NCBI RefSeq assembly: GCF_000688295.1
Contig: NZ_JHZF01000013.1
Span: 1,054,001 to 1,118,000 of the forward strand
Length of the DNA stretch: 64,000 nt
From: Pseudooceanicola nanhaiensis DSM 18065
GTDB taxonomy: Bacteria; Pseudomonadota; Alphaproteobacteria; Rhodobacterales; Rhodobacteraceae
Direction of reading: 5' to 3'
The first letter of the stretch is position 1, and every line of letters begins with the position of its first letter. The translations under genes were made by a program, and so were the position numbers. Shown piece after piece: positions 37,248 to 45,381 of this stretch. The notes under the pieces were generated by a model. The model searched no databases. It saw only the letters and a list, made by a program, of their open reading frames with translations, and had not been told where the DNA came from.

Positions 37248-38450
37248 ATGCTGGCGAACAAGCGGATCTTGCTGATCATCGGCGGCGGCATCGCCGCCTA
37301 CAAGACCCCCGACCTGATCCGGCGCCTGCGGGAACGCGGCGCCCGGGTAACCCCGGTGCTGACCCGCGCGGGCTCGGAATTCGTGACGCCCCTGACCGTG
37401 GCCGCGGTGGCGGGAGAGCGGGTGCATGACCAGCTTTTCGACCTGACGACGGAAGCCGAGATGGGGCATATCCAGCTCTCCCGCTCGGCCGACCTGATCG
37501 TGGTGGCCCCGGCGACGGCGGACCTGATGTCGAAGATGGCGGGGGGCGCGGCGGACGACCTGGCCTCCACGCTGCTCCTGGCGACCGACACGCCGGTGCT
37601 CCTGGCCCCCGCGATGAACGTCCGGATGTGGGACCACCCTGCCACGCAGCGCAACCTTGCGACGCTGAAGGCGGACGGGATCCTCTTCACCGGGCCGAAC
37701 GAGGGCGACATGGCCTGCGGCGAATACGGGCCGGGGCGCATGTCGGAACCGCTCGAGATCGTCGCGGCGGCGGAGCGGTTCTTCGCGGAGGGTCCGCTGA
37801 GCGGCAAGCGCGTGGTGGTGACCTCCGGCCCGACCCATGAGCCGATCGACCCGGTGCGCTACATCGCCAACCGCTCCTCCGGCGCGCAGGGGACCGCGAT
37901 CGCGCGGGCGCTCGCCGCTCTCGGGGCCGAGGTCGTCTTCGTTACCGGCCCCGCGAGCGTGCCGCCGCCCGAGGGTGTGCAGGTGGTGAAGGTCGAGACC
38001 GCGCGCGAGATGAAGGAGGCGGTCGAGGCCGCACTGCCCGCGGATGCGGCGATCTTCGCGGCGGCGGTGGCGGACTGGCGCGTGCGCTCGGCTTCCGGCT
38101 CGAAGATCAAGAAGGTGAAGGGCACCCTGCCCACGCTCGAATTCGACGAGAACCCGGACATCCTGGCCACGGTCAGCCAGATGGAGACCGGGCGCCCGGC
38201 GCTTGTCGTGGGCTTTGCCGCCGAAACGGACGACGTGGTGGCCCATGCGACGGCCAAGCGCGCGCGGAAGGGCTGCGACTGGATCCTCGCCAACGACGTG
38301 CGCCCCGAGACGGGGATCATGGGCGGGGCCGAGAATGCCGTGGTGCTGATCTCGGAACAGGGGGCCGAGGACTGGCCCCGGATGGGCAAGGAGGCCGTCG
38401 CCGAGAAGCTGGCGGCGCGCGTTGCCGAGGCGCTCCGGCAGGGACGATGA
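37248..38450 (+). CDS. coaBC: Bifunctional phosphopantothenoylcysteine synthetase/decarboxylase CoaBC
   Basis: Two consecutive steps of coenzyme A synthesis. 400 residues. The N-terminal CoaC flavoprotein domain has I-G-G-G-I-A-A-Y-K near residue 11, the A-P-A-M-N-V-R-M-W motif near 121 with the active-site Asn, and [13 protein letters not shown] with the catalytic Cys near 160. The C-terminal CoaB domain carries [14 protein letters not shown] and I-A-N-R-S-S-G. Stop overlaps the dut ATG by four bases. Confidence 0.96.
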   Translation: MLANKRILLIIGGGIAAYKTPDLIRRLRERGARVTPVLTRAGSEFVTPLTVAAVAGERVHDQLFDLTTEAEMGHIQLSRSADLIVVAPATADLMSKMAGGAADDLASTLLLATDTPVLLAPAMNVRMWDHPATQRNLATLKADGILFTGPNEGDMACGEYGPGRMSEPLEIVAAAERFFAEGPLSGKRVVVTSGPTHEPIDPVRYIANRSSGAQGTAIARALAALGAEVVFVTGPASVPPPEGVQVVKVETAREMKEAVEAALPADAAIFAAAVADWRVRSASGSKIKKVKGTLPTLEFDENPDILATVSQMETGRPALVVGFAAETDDVVAHATAKRARKGCDWILANDVRPETGIMGGAENAVVLISEQGAEDWPRMGKEAVAEKLAARVAEALRQGR

Positions 38451-38938
38451 GACGTGAACAAGGTGAAGGGGCGGGCGTGGTCGAGATTGCCATTCTGAGG
38501 CTCGAAGGGCACGACGACAGGATCGCGCTGCCGTTTCATGCGACGGCCGGCGCGGCGGGTGCCGACATCCGCGCGAATTTCCCTGACGGCGCGCGCGAGG
38601 GCCTCGTGCTGGAACCGGGCGCGCGGGCGCTGGTGCCGACCGGGCTGGCGATGGCCATTCCCGACGGATTCGAGGTGCAGGTCCGGCCCCGCTCCGGCCT
38701 GGCGCTGAAACACGGGATCACGCTGGTGAACACGCCCGGCACCATCGACAGCGATTACCGCGGCCCCATCGGCATCCTGCTCGTGAACCTCGGGGCCGAG
38801 CCGTTCCGCGTGACCCATGGCGAGCGGATCGCGCAGCTGGTCGTGGCGCCGGTGACGAAGGGCAGCTACGTGCTGGCCGAGACACTGGACGAGACGGTGC
38901 GCGGCCACGGCGGCTTCGGCTCCACCGGGCGCGGCTGA
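38447..38938 (+). CDS. dut: Deoxyuridine 5'-triphosphate nucleotidohydrolase
   Basis: Trimeric dUTPase making dUMP and preventing uracil incorporation. All five motifs are visible: A-G-A-D-I (I), [10 protein letters not shown] (II), G-T-I-D-S-D-Y-R-G (III), G-E-R-I-A-Q-L-V (IV) and G-H-G-G-F-G-S-T-G (V). The ATG at 38447 overlaps coaBC by four bases; an internal GTG at 38477 with AAGGGG five bases upstream gives the more usual N-terminus V-V-E-I-A-I-L and may be the real start. Confidence 0.93.
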   Translation: MRREQGEGAGVVEIAILRLEGHDDRIALPFHATAGAAGADIRANFPDGAREGLVLEPGARALVPTGLAMAIPDGFEVQVRPRSGLALKHGITLVNTPGTIDSDYRGPIGILLVNLGAEPFRVTHGERIAQLVVAPVTKGSYVLAETLDETVRGHGGFGSTGRG

Positions 38939-40008
38939 TGCTGACGGTCCTCTTCCTCGCGGCGGTCTTCTGGTTCGGCGGCGCGTGGCTCGGTGTGGCG
39001 CGCGGACCGCGGTATGCGGTGCTCGCGGTGCTCTTCGGCTTCGCGGTGCTGGCGCAGGTGGTCCTGCCGGACGGCCATGCGATCCGCCAGATGACCGGCG
39101 GCACGCTGGCCCGCTGGCTGATGTTCTTCGGCTTCGTTGCCATCGTGCTGCTCTACCGGGCCGGCCTCGGGAAGCTCCGCCGCCGGGCGCAGGGAGGGGG
39201 GGCGGCAGAGGATCCCGGCACCGCGCCGCGGGCGGGCGGGTTCCGTGACGTGGAGCTTGAGCGCTACGCCCGCCACATCGTGCTGCGCGAACTCGGCGGG
39301 CCCGGACAGAAGCGGCTCAGGGACGCGCGGGTGCTGGTGATCGGGGCCGGCGGCCTCGGCTCCCCGGCGCTGCTCTACCTCGGCGCCGCCGGGGTGGGCA
39401 CGGTCGGGGTGATCGACGATGACGTGGTCGAGAACACCAACCTGCAGCGGCAGGTGATCCACATGGACGCGGCGCTCGGCCGGCCCAAGGTCTTCTCGGC
39501 CGAGGCGACGGTGAAGGCCCAGAACCCGCATGTCACCGTGAAGCCCTACAACCGGCGTCTGACCGAGGACATCGCCGCCGGGCTCTTCGCGGAATACGAC
39601 GTCATCCTCGACGGCACGGACGATTTCGCGACCCGCTACCTTGCGAACCGGGTGGCGGTCGCGCAGGGCAAGCCGCTGGTCTCGGGCGCGCTGTCGCAAT
39701 GGGAGGGGCAGGTGAGCGTCTTCGACCCGGCCCGCGGCGCGCCCTGCTACCAGTGCATCTTCCCCGAGGCGCCCGCGCCGGGGCTGGCCCCGACCTGCGC
39801 CGAGGCGGGGGTGCTGGGGCCGCTGCCGGGGGTCGTGGGCGCGATGATGGCGGTGGAGGCGGTGAAGGTCATCACCGGCGCCGGTGCGCCGCTCAGGGGC
39901 GAGATGCTGATCTATGATGCGCTCTGGGGCGAGACACGCAAAATTGCACTGAAGCGGCGGGCGGATTGCCCCGTCTGCGGGGTGGCGCAGGCCGAGGCGC
40001 GGCCCTAG
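38938..40008 (+). CDS. ThiF/MoeB/HesA family adenylyltransferase with membrane N-terminus
   Basis: E1-like enzyme that adenylates the C-terminus of a ubiquitin-like sulfur carrier (MoaD or ThiS). 356 residues. Unlike standard MoeB, the first about 80 residues form three membrane segments (about 2-20, 26-43, 60-77). The catalytic part has R-Y-A-R-H-I-V-L near 110, V-I-G-A-G-G-L-G-S-P near 136, D-D-D-V-V-E-x-T-N-L-Q-R-Q near 161, C-Y-Q-C near 268 and C-P-V-C near 347 for zinc. ATG overlaps the dut stop by one base. Confidence 0.9.
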   Translation: MLTVLFLAAVFWFGGAWLGVARGPRYAVLAVLFGFAVLAQVVLPDGHAIRQMTGGTLARWLMFFGFVAIVLLYRAGLGKLRRRAQGGGAAEDPGTAPRAGGFRDVELERYARHIVLRELGGPGQKRLRDARVLVIGAGGLGSPALLYLGAAGVGTVGVIDDDVVENTNLQRQVIHMDAALGRPKVFSAEATVKAQNPHVTVKPYNRRLTEDIAAGLFAEYDVILDGTDDFATRYLANRVAVAQGKPLVSGALSQWEGQVSVFDPARGAPCYQCIFPEAPAPGLAPTCAEAGVLGPLPGVVGAMMAVEAVKVITGAGAPLRGEMLIYDALWGETRKIALKRRADCPVCGVAQAEARP

Positions 40009-40033
40009 TCTCCGGGTCCAAAGGAGACATTCC

Positions 40034-42061
40034 ATGACCAATCCCCTGCTGGACGACTGGACGGGCCCGCACGGCCTCGCCCCCTTCGACGCGATCTCGG
40101 ACGAGGATTTCGCGCCCGCCCTCGAAACCGCGCTGACCCTGCACAAGGCCGAGGTGGCGGCGATCGCCGCGAACCCCGACGCGCCCACCTTCGAGAACAC
40201 CGTCGAGGCGCTGGAAACCTCGGGCAAGGCGCTCGACAAGGTGGTCTCGGCCTTCTTCGCGGTGGCGGGCGCCGACAGCACCCCGCGGCGGGAGGAACTT
40301 CAGCGTGAGTTCTCGCCCAAGCTCGCGGCGCATGCGGCCGAGATCTCGTCCAACGTGGATCTCTTCGCGCGGATCTCGGAGCTCTGGAACCGCCGCGAGG
40401 ATCTCGAGCTGAACGCCGATCAGGATCGCCTGCTCTATCTCTCGCACCGGGGGTTCGTGCGGTCCGGCGCGGCGCTCGTCGGCGAACAGGCCGAGCGGAT
40501 GAAGGAGATCAAGGGCCGCCTTGCCACGCTCGGCACGGCCTTCACGCAGAACCTGCTGGCCGACGAACGCGCGTGGTTCATGGAGCTGAGCGAGGCCGAC
40601 CTCGAAGGGCTGCCGGGCTTCGTCGTGGACGCCGCCCGCGCGGCGGGCGAGGAGAAGGGCGTGGACGGCCCGGCGGTGACCCTGTCGCGGTCGCTGATCA
40701 CGCCGTTCCTGCAGTTCTCGCCGCGTCGCGACCTGCGCGAGAAGGCCTTTGCCGCATGGGCCGCGCGGGGCGCCAACGGCGGGAAGACCGACAACCGCGA
40801 CATCGCGCGCGAGATCCTAGAGTTGCGGCAGGAGCGGGCCCAGCTGCTGGGCTACGGGAATTTCGCCGAATACAAGCTCGAGACCGAGATGGCGGGATCG
40901 CCGGAGCGGGTGCGCGAGCTGCTGATGGCGGTCTGGGAGCCGGCGAAGGCGCAGGCGCTCAAGGACCAGGCCCTGCTCGAGGAGATGATGCACGAGGACG
41001 GCGTGAACGGCGATCTCGAGGCCTGGGACTGGCGCTATTACGCGGAGAAGCGGCGCAAGGCCGAGCATGACCTCGACGAGGCGGCGCTGAAGCCCTACCT
41101 CCAGCTCGACCGGATGATCGAGGCCGCGTTCGACTGCGCGAACCGGCTGTTCGGGCTGGAGTTCACGCCGCTGGACGTGCCCCTCTACCACCCGGACTGC
41201 CGGGCCTGGGAGGTCTCCCGCCGGGGCGAGGTCATCGCGGTCTTCATCGGCGATTACTTCGCGCGCGGCTCGAAGCGGTCGGGCGCCTGGTGCTCGGCCA
41301 TGCGGCAGCAGGCGAAACTGCCCGAGACGCAGATCCCCATCGTCTTCAACGTCTGCAACTTCGCGAAACCGCCCAAGGGCCAGCCCGCTCTGCTGTCCTA
41401 CGACGACGCGCGGACGCTGTTCCACGAGTTCGGCCATGCGCTGCACCAGATGCTCTCGGACGTGACCTATGAACGCGTCTCGGGCACCTCGGTGGCGCGG
41501 GACTTCGTGGAACTTCCGAGCCAGCTCTACGAGCACTGGCTGGAGGTGCCGGAGGTGCTTCAGAAATACGCGACCCACGTGGAAACCGGCGAGCCGATGC
41601 CGCAGGCGATGCTGGAGAAGGTGCTTGAGGCCGCGAATTTCGACCAGGGCTTCCAGACGGTGGAATACGTGGCCTCGGCGCTGGTGGACCTCGAGTTCCA
41701 CGACGGCGCGCCGCCCGCGGATCCGATGGCGAAGCAGCGCGAGGTGCTTGAGACGCTCGGGATGCCGAAGGCCATCATCATGCGCCACGCGACGCCGCAT
41801 TTCGCCCATGTCTTCAGCGGGGACGGCTATTCCTCGGGGTATTACAGCTACATGTGGTCCGAGGTGATGGACGCCGACGCCTTCGAGGCCTTCGAGGAAG
41901 CCGGCAGCGCCTTTGATCCGGAGGTCGCGGCGCGGCTCGAGGAATTCATCCTCTCGAAGGGCGGGTCCGAGGAAGCCGACGTGCTCTACGAGAAGTTCCG
42001 CGGCCGGCTGCCGGGGGTGGAGGCGCTGCTGAAGGGGCGCGGGCTCGACAAGGTGGCCTGA
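40034..42061 (+). CDS. M3 family oligopeptidase (oligopeptidase A-like)
   Basis: 675-residue cytoplasmic zinc metallopeptidase of the thimet oligopeptidase/Dcp/PrlC family, degrading short peptides. Zinc motif L-F-H-E-F-G-H-A-L-H-Q-M-L lies near residue 463, with the downstream Glu in the E-L-P-S-Q-L-Y-E-H-W block. The N-terminus (N-P-L-L-D-D-W) and G-Y-S-S-G-Y-Y-S-Y-M-W near the end are typical. AAAGGAG precedes the ATG. Dcp-type dipeptidyl carboxypeptidase activity is an alternative. Confidence 0.9.
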   Translation: MTNPLLDDWTGPHGLAPFDAISDEDFAPALETALTLHKAEVAAIAANPDAPTFENTVEALETSGKALDKVVSAFFAVAGADSTPRREELQREFSPKLAAHAAEISSNVDLFARISELWNRREDLELNADQDRLLYLSHRGFVRSGAALVGEQAERMKEIKGRLATLGTAFTQNLLADERAWFMELSEADLEGLPGFVVDAARAAGEEKGVDGPAVTLSRSLITPFLQFSPRRDLREKAFAAWAARGANGGKTDNRDIAREILELRQERAQLLGYGNFAEYKLETEMAGSPERVRELLMAVWEPAKAQALKDQALLEEMMHEDGVNGDLEAWDWRYYAEKRRKAEHDLDEAALKPYLQLDRMIEAAFDCANRLFGLEFTPLDVPLYHPDCRAWEVSRRGEVIAVFIGDYFARGSKRSGAWCSAMRQQAKLPETQIPIVFNVCNFAKPPKGQPALLSYDDARTLFHEFGHALHQMLSDVTYERVSGTSVARDFVELPSQLYEHWLEVPEVLQKYATHVETGEPMPQAMLEKVLEAANFDQGFQTVEYVASALVDLEFHDGAPPADPMAKQREVLETLGMPKAIIMRHATPHFAHVFSGDGYSSGYYSYMWSEVMDADAFEAFEEAGSAFDPEVAARLEEFILSKGGSEEADVLYEKFRGRLPGVEALLKGRGLDKVA

Positions 42062-42100
42062 GGGGACGGGGCGCGCGGGCGCCCTCCCCGCCGCCTGCGG

Positions 42101-42592
42101 TCAGTGGTGCGCGGCGGGGTCCGCCCCCGCGCGTCCCTGCACCCGGGCGATCGCGCGGATCTCCATCAGCCCGCCCGGCACCAGAAGCTCGGCCACGCCT
42201 ATGGCGGTCCATGCCGGGTAGGGCGGCCTGATGTAGCGGTCCTTGGACCGGGTGAAGGCCGCCATGTGGGTGGCCATGTCCACGTGGTAGGTGGTGATCT
42301 CGACAAGGTCGGCGAGCGTCGCGCCCGCGTGGTGGAGGATGGCGCTCAGCGCCTCGAAGGCGGTGTCGAACTGCGCCTCCGGATCGCGCACGGCCTGAAG
42401 GGCGATGGTTTCGTAGGTCGCGGCAGAGGCCTCCGCCCCGGCCAGGGCGCCGGAGGGCAGTTCCCCGTCCGGGCTGGTGCCGATGATGCCGGAGACGAAG
42501 ACATGGCCGTTCGAGATCACGGCCGGCGCGAAGTGCCAATTGTCGTAGGTGGCCTGCAGTGCGGGCGGGATGATGCGGACGGGGTCAGTCAC
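42101..42592 (-). CDS. Rid (RidA/YjgF) family protein
   Basis: 163-residue chorismate-mutase-like fold protein of the Rid family. Features: F-A-P-A-V-I-S-N-G-H-V-F-V-S-G near residue 21 and P-A-W-T-A-I-G-V-A-E-L near 125, then M-E-I-R-A-I-A. The canonical RidA arginine-containing I-E-I-E-A-I-A segment is present in changed form (M-E-I-R-A-I-A), so enamine/imine deaminase activity is plausible but not certain. Longer than RidA (about 128) by an N-terminal extension and an internal insertion. Confidence 0.82.
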   Translation of the reverse strand: MTDPVRIIPPALQATYDNWHFAPAVISNGHVFVSGIIGTSPDGELPSGALAGAEASAATYETIALQAVRDPEAQFDTAFEALSAILHHAGATLADLVEITTYHVDMATHMAAFTRSKDRYIRPPYPAWTAIGVAELLVPGGLMEIRAIARVQGRAGADPAAHH

Positions 42593-42669
42593 GGGCCGGG
42601 CCTCCGGGTCGGGGATGTTTCGGCCCTCACCCTAGGGGATGCGGCGGCGCGGGCAATATCGGTGGGGGT

Positions 42670-42690
42670 GGGGCGTGCTCTGCACGCCCC
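42670..42690 (-). terminator. Perfect 9-bp hairpin after mcd
   Basis: GGGGCGTGC at 42670-42678 pairs with GCACGCCCC at 42682-42690 over a three-base loop, just beyond the stop of the acyl-CoA dehydrogenase gene. There is no T-run on the minus strand. Confidence 0.5.
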
Positions 42691-42696
42691 TTCCGT

Positions 42697-44385
42697 TCAG
42701 GACAGCAGGCGCCTTGCAATCACCTGCGCCTGGATCTCCGCCGCACCTTCAAAGATGTTGAGGATCCGCGCGTCGCAGAGGATCCGGCTGATCGCGTATT
42801 CCAGCGCGAAGCCGTTGCCGCCGTGGATCTGCAGCGCGTTGTCGGCCGCCGCCCAGGCCACCCGGGCGCCCAGCAGTTTCGCCATCCCGGCCTCGAGGTC
42901 GCAGCGGCGGTCGTGGTCCTTCTCGTAGGCCGCGAAATAGGTGAGCTGGCGCGCCACCATGATCTCGACCGCCATCATCGCAAGCTTGCCCGACACCCGC
43001 GGGAAGTTCACGATCGCCTGCCCGAAGGCCTTCCGGTCGAGCGCGTATTGCATGCCGGTGTCGAGCGCCGCCTGCGCGACCCCGATGGCGCGGGCCGCGG
43101 TCTGGATCCGGGCGCTTTCGAAGGTCTGCATGAGCTGGCGGAAGCCCTGGCCCTCGACGCCGCCCAGAAGGTTCTCGCCCTTCACGTGGAAATTGTCGAA
43201 GCCGAGCTCGTATTCCTTCATGCCGCGGTAGCCCAGCACCTCGATCTCGCCGCCGGTCATGCCTTCGGAGGGGAAGGGATCGGCGTCGGTGCCCGGCGTC
43301 TTTTCGGCCAGGAACATCGACAGGCCGGTGTGATCGGTCGTCTCGGGATTGGTCCGGGCCAGCACGGTCATCACGTGGGTCCGCGCGGCATGGGTGATCC
43401 AGGTCTTGTTGCCGGTGATCCGGTAATCCCCGTCCTCGCCCTTGACCGCGCGGGTGCGCAGCGCCGCGAGGTCGGAGCCGGTGTTGGGTTCGGTGAAGAC
43501 GGCCGTGGGCAGGATCTCTCCGCTCGCGATCTTGGGCAGCCAGTGCGATTTCTGCTCGTCCGTGCCGCCGCAGAGGATCAGCTCGGCCGCGATCTCGGAC
43601 CGGGTGGCCAGGGAGCCGACACCGATGTAGCCGCGCGACAGCTCTTCGGAGACCACGACCATCGACGCTTTCGACAGCCCGAACCCGCCGAGGTTCTCGG
43701 GGATCGTCAGGCCGAAGACGCCCATCTCGGACAGGTCCTCGATGACCTCCATCGGGATCAGCTCGTCCTTCAGGTGCCATTCGTGGGCGCGGGGTTCGAC
43801 CTTGTCGACCGCGTAGCGGCGGAACTGGTCGCGGATCATCTCGAGCTCTTCGTCGAGACCCGAGGCGCCGAACATCGTCGCGCCCTGCTGTTCGACCATC
43901 AGCTCGGCCAGGCGCGCGCGCGCGGCCTGCGTGTTGGCCTTCCGGATCAGCGTCGTCACGGCATCGGAGGCAAGCGGCTCCGCATCGGCGGGCGCGAGGC
44001 CGAGGTCGGGCAGGCGGACGATCTCGTTCTGGGACATCTGGATGCCGCCGGCGATCTGGGCGAGGTATTCGCCGAAGGCGATCTGGTGCAGCAGCTGCTC
44101 GAGCTCGCCGAACCGGCCCTCGCCGGACATACGCTCGGCCCATTTCTGCATCTGGCGCAGGGATTCGACGTAGGTGGCCAGCCAGGCCAGCCCGTGGGTG
44201 GCGGCCTGGTTCGCCTCGACCGCCTTGGCCGAGACCCGGGTGCCGTCGCCGAGCGTCTCCTTCTGGAGCGCGATGGCGCGCTCGAGGATCGCCTCGGCCG
44301 GGCTCAGCGCGGCCGCGGTGAGTGCCAGAAGATCGGGGAGGAGGACCTCTCCCGCGCCCGTCAGATCCTGTCCGTCATGCGCCAT
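42697..44385 (-). CDS. mcd: Probable (2S)-methylsuccinyl-CoA dehydrogenase
   Basis: 562-residue FAD-dependent acyl-CoA dehydrogenase. About 180 residues of helical N-terminal extension precede a normal ACAD core (S-E-E-L-S-R-G near 245, T-E-P-N-T-G-S-D-L-A near 298, G-Y-R-G-M-K-E-Y near 390, and I-H-G-G-N-G-F near 530). This length and architecture are typical of Mcd of the ethylmalonyl-CoA pathway for acetyl-CoA assimilation, a pathway characteristic of Rhodobacter relatives. No other pathway gene is adjacent, so identity rests on architecture. Confidence 0.75.
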   Translation of the reverse strand: MAHDGQDLTGAGEVLLPDLLALTAAALSPAEAILERAIALQKETLGDGTRVSAKAVEANQAATHGLAWLATYVESLRQMQKWAERMSGEGRFGELEQLLHQIAFGEYLAQIAGGIQMSQNEIVRLPDLGLAPADAEPLASDAVTTLIRKANTQAARARLAELMVEQQGATMFGASGLDEELEMIRDQFRRYAVDKVEPRAHEWHLKDELIPMEVIEDLSEMGVFGLTIPENLGGFGLSKASMVVVSEELSRGYIGVGSLATRSEIAAELILCGGTDEQKSHWLPKIASGEILPTAVFTEPNTGSDLAALRTRAVKGEDGDYRITGNKTWITHAARTHVMTVLARTNPETTDHTGLSMFLAEKTPGTDADPFPSEGMTGGEIEVLGYRGMKEYELGFDNFHVKGENLLGGVEGQGFRQLMQTFESARIQTAARAIGVAQAALDTGMQYALDRKAFGQAIVNFPRVSGKLAMMAVEIMVARQLTYFAAYEKDHDRRCDLEAGMAKLLGARVAWAAADNALQIHGGNGFALEYAISRILCDARILNIFEGAAEIQAQVIARRLLS

Positions 44386-44442
44386 TGAATCACACCTTTC
44401 TCTGTTCGCCCCCGGATAGCCATTTCGCAGGTGCAGCGCAAC

Positions 44443-44463
44443 AAAAAGACCCTGCCGCAGGGT
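44443..44463 (-). terminator. Intrinsic terminator-like hairpin in mcd leader
   Basis: On the minus strand ACCCTG (44463-44458), loop CGG, CAGGGT (44454-44449), then C and TTTTT (44447-44443). It lies about 58 bases before the mcd ATG and points towards mcd, so it could be an attenuator or could stop transcription entering from upstream. Confidence 0.5.
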
Positions 44464-44497
44464 GTCGCATGCCAGATATTGCGCAGCGATTTTTGCT

Positions 44498-44526
44498 GTG
44501 GCGGAGGCGGGGCGCTTTGGCTAGAG
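44498..44526 (+). promoter_or_regulatory. Candidate TauE promoter giving a leaderless mRNA
   Basis: GTGGCG at 44498-44503 and CTAGAG at 44521-44526, 17 bases apart, match the pattern seen before ruvC. The ATG of the permease gene begins eight bases after the -10, so the transcript would start at or next to the AUG. No ribosome binding site precedes that ATG. Confidence 0.4.
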
Positions 44527-44534
44527 CCGATGCC

Positions 44535-45299
44535 ATGGACACGATCACCAGCCTCATGTCGCCGGAGGTGTTTCTCCTCTGCCTCGCCGTCGCCGCCTTC
44601 GCGGGCGTCATCAAGGGGATGGTCGGTTTCGCCATGCCGATGATCCTCGTCTCGGGCCTGGGCTCCATCGTCGGGCCCGAACTGGCGCTGGCCGGGCTGA
44701 TCCTGCCAACGGTGATGACCAACGGATGGCAGGCGCTCCGGCAGGGGCCGGCGGCCGCCTGGGAGAGCGTGAAGCGCTTCCGGGTGTTCCTGCTGATCGG
44801 CTTCGTCATGCTGATGACCTCGGCCCAGCTGGTGCGGGTGATGCCGGAAGAGCTGATGCTGCTGCTGATCGGCGTGCCGATCACGATCTTCGCGCTGACC
44901 CAGTTGATGGGCAAGGCGCTGGTGCTGCCCTCGGCCTCGCTGAAGGTCGAGGCGGGGATCGGCGCCTTCGCCGGGTTCGTCGGCGGGTTTTCCGGGGTCT
45001 GGGGGCCGCCGACGGTGGCCTATCTGACCGCGCTCAACACGCCCAAGGCCGAACAGATGCGGGTTCAGGGCGTGATCTATGGCCTCGGCGCGGTGGCGCT
45101 GGTTGCGGCGCATGTCGCCTCGGGGGTCTTCAACCGCGAGACGGCGCAATTCTCGGCCGCGCTGCTGATCCCGGCCGGGATCGGGATGTTCATCGGGCTG
45201 AAGGTGCAGGATCGGGTGGATCAGGCGACCTTCCGCAAGGCGACGCTGGCGGTCCTGTTCATCGCCGGGCTCAACCTGGTGCGGCGCGCGGTGATGTAG
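44535..45299 (+). CDS. TauE/SafE family permease
   Basis: 254-residue membrane protein with about eight helices. The family signature G-V-I-K-G-M-V-G-F-A near residue 23 in the first half is echoed by G-F-V-G-G-F-S-G-V-W-G-P-P near 148 in the second half. Members export sulfite, sulfoacetate or related anions. No sulfur metabolism genes are adjacent, so the substrate is unknown. Divergent from mcd. The start at 44535 gives the usual N-terminus; ribosome binding site absent. Confidence 0.86.
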   Translation: MDTITSLMSPEVFLLCLAVAAFAGVIKGMVGFAMPMILVSGLGSIVGPELALAGLILPTVMTNGWQALRQGPAAAWESVKRFRVFLLIGFVMLMTSAQLVRVMPEELMLLLIGVPITIFALTQLMGKALVLPSASLKVEAGIGAFAGFVGGFSGVWGPPTVAYLTALNTPKAEQMRVQGVIYGLGAVALVAAHVASGVFNRETAQFSAALLIPAGIGMFIGLKVQDRVDQATFRKATLAVLFIAGLNLVRRAVM

Positions 45300-45320
45300 C
45301 CAGATCGGATCCCGGTCGCA

Positions 45321-45348
45321 AGAAAACCGGGCGGCAGGGCCGCCCGGT
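45321..45348 (-). terminator. Intrinsic terminator of PRC-barrel gene
   Basis: ACCGGGCGGC (45326-45335) pairs perfectly with GCCGCCCGGT (45339-45348). On the minus strand the stem is followed by a TTTTCT tract, so it terminates the gene ending at 45382; it also lies at the 3' end of the convergent permease gene. Confidence 0.75.
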
Positions 45349-45381
45349 CTCAGGTCTCAAGTCTCGGGACGCGAGTCGCGC

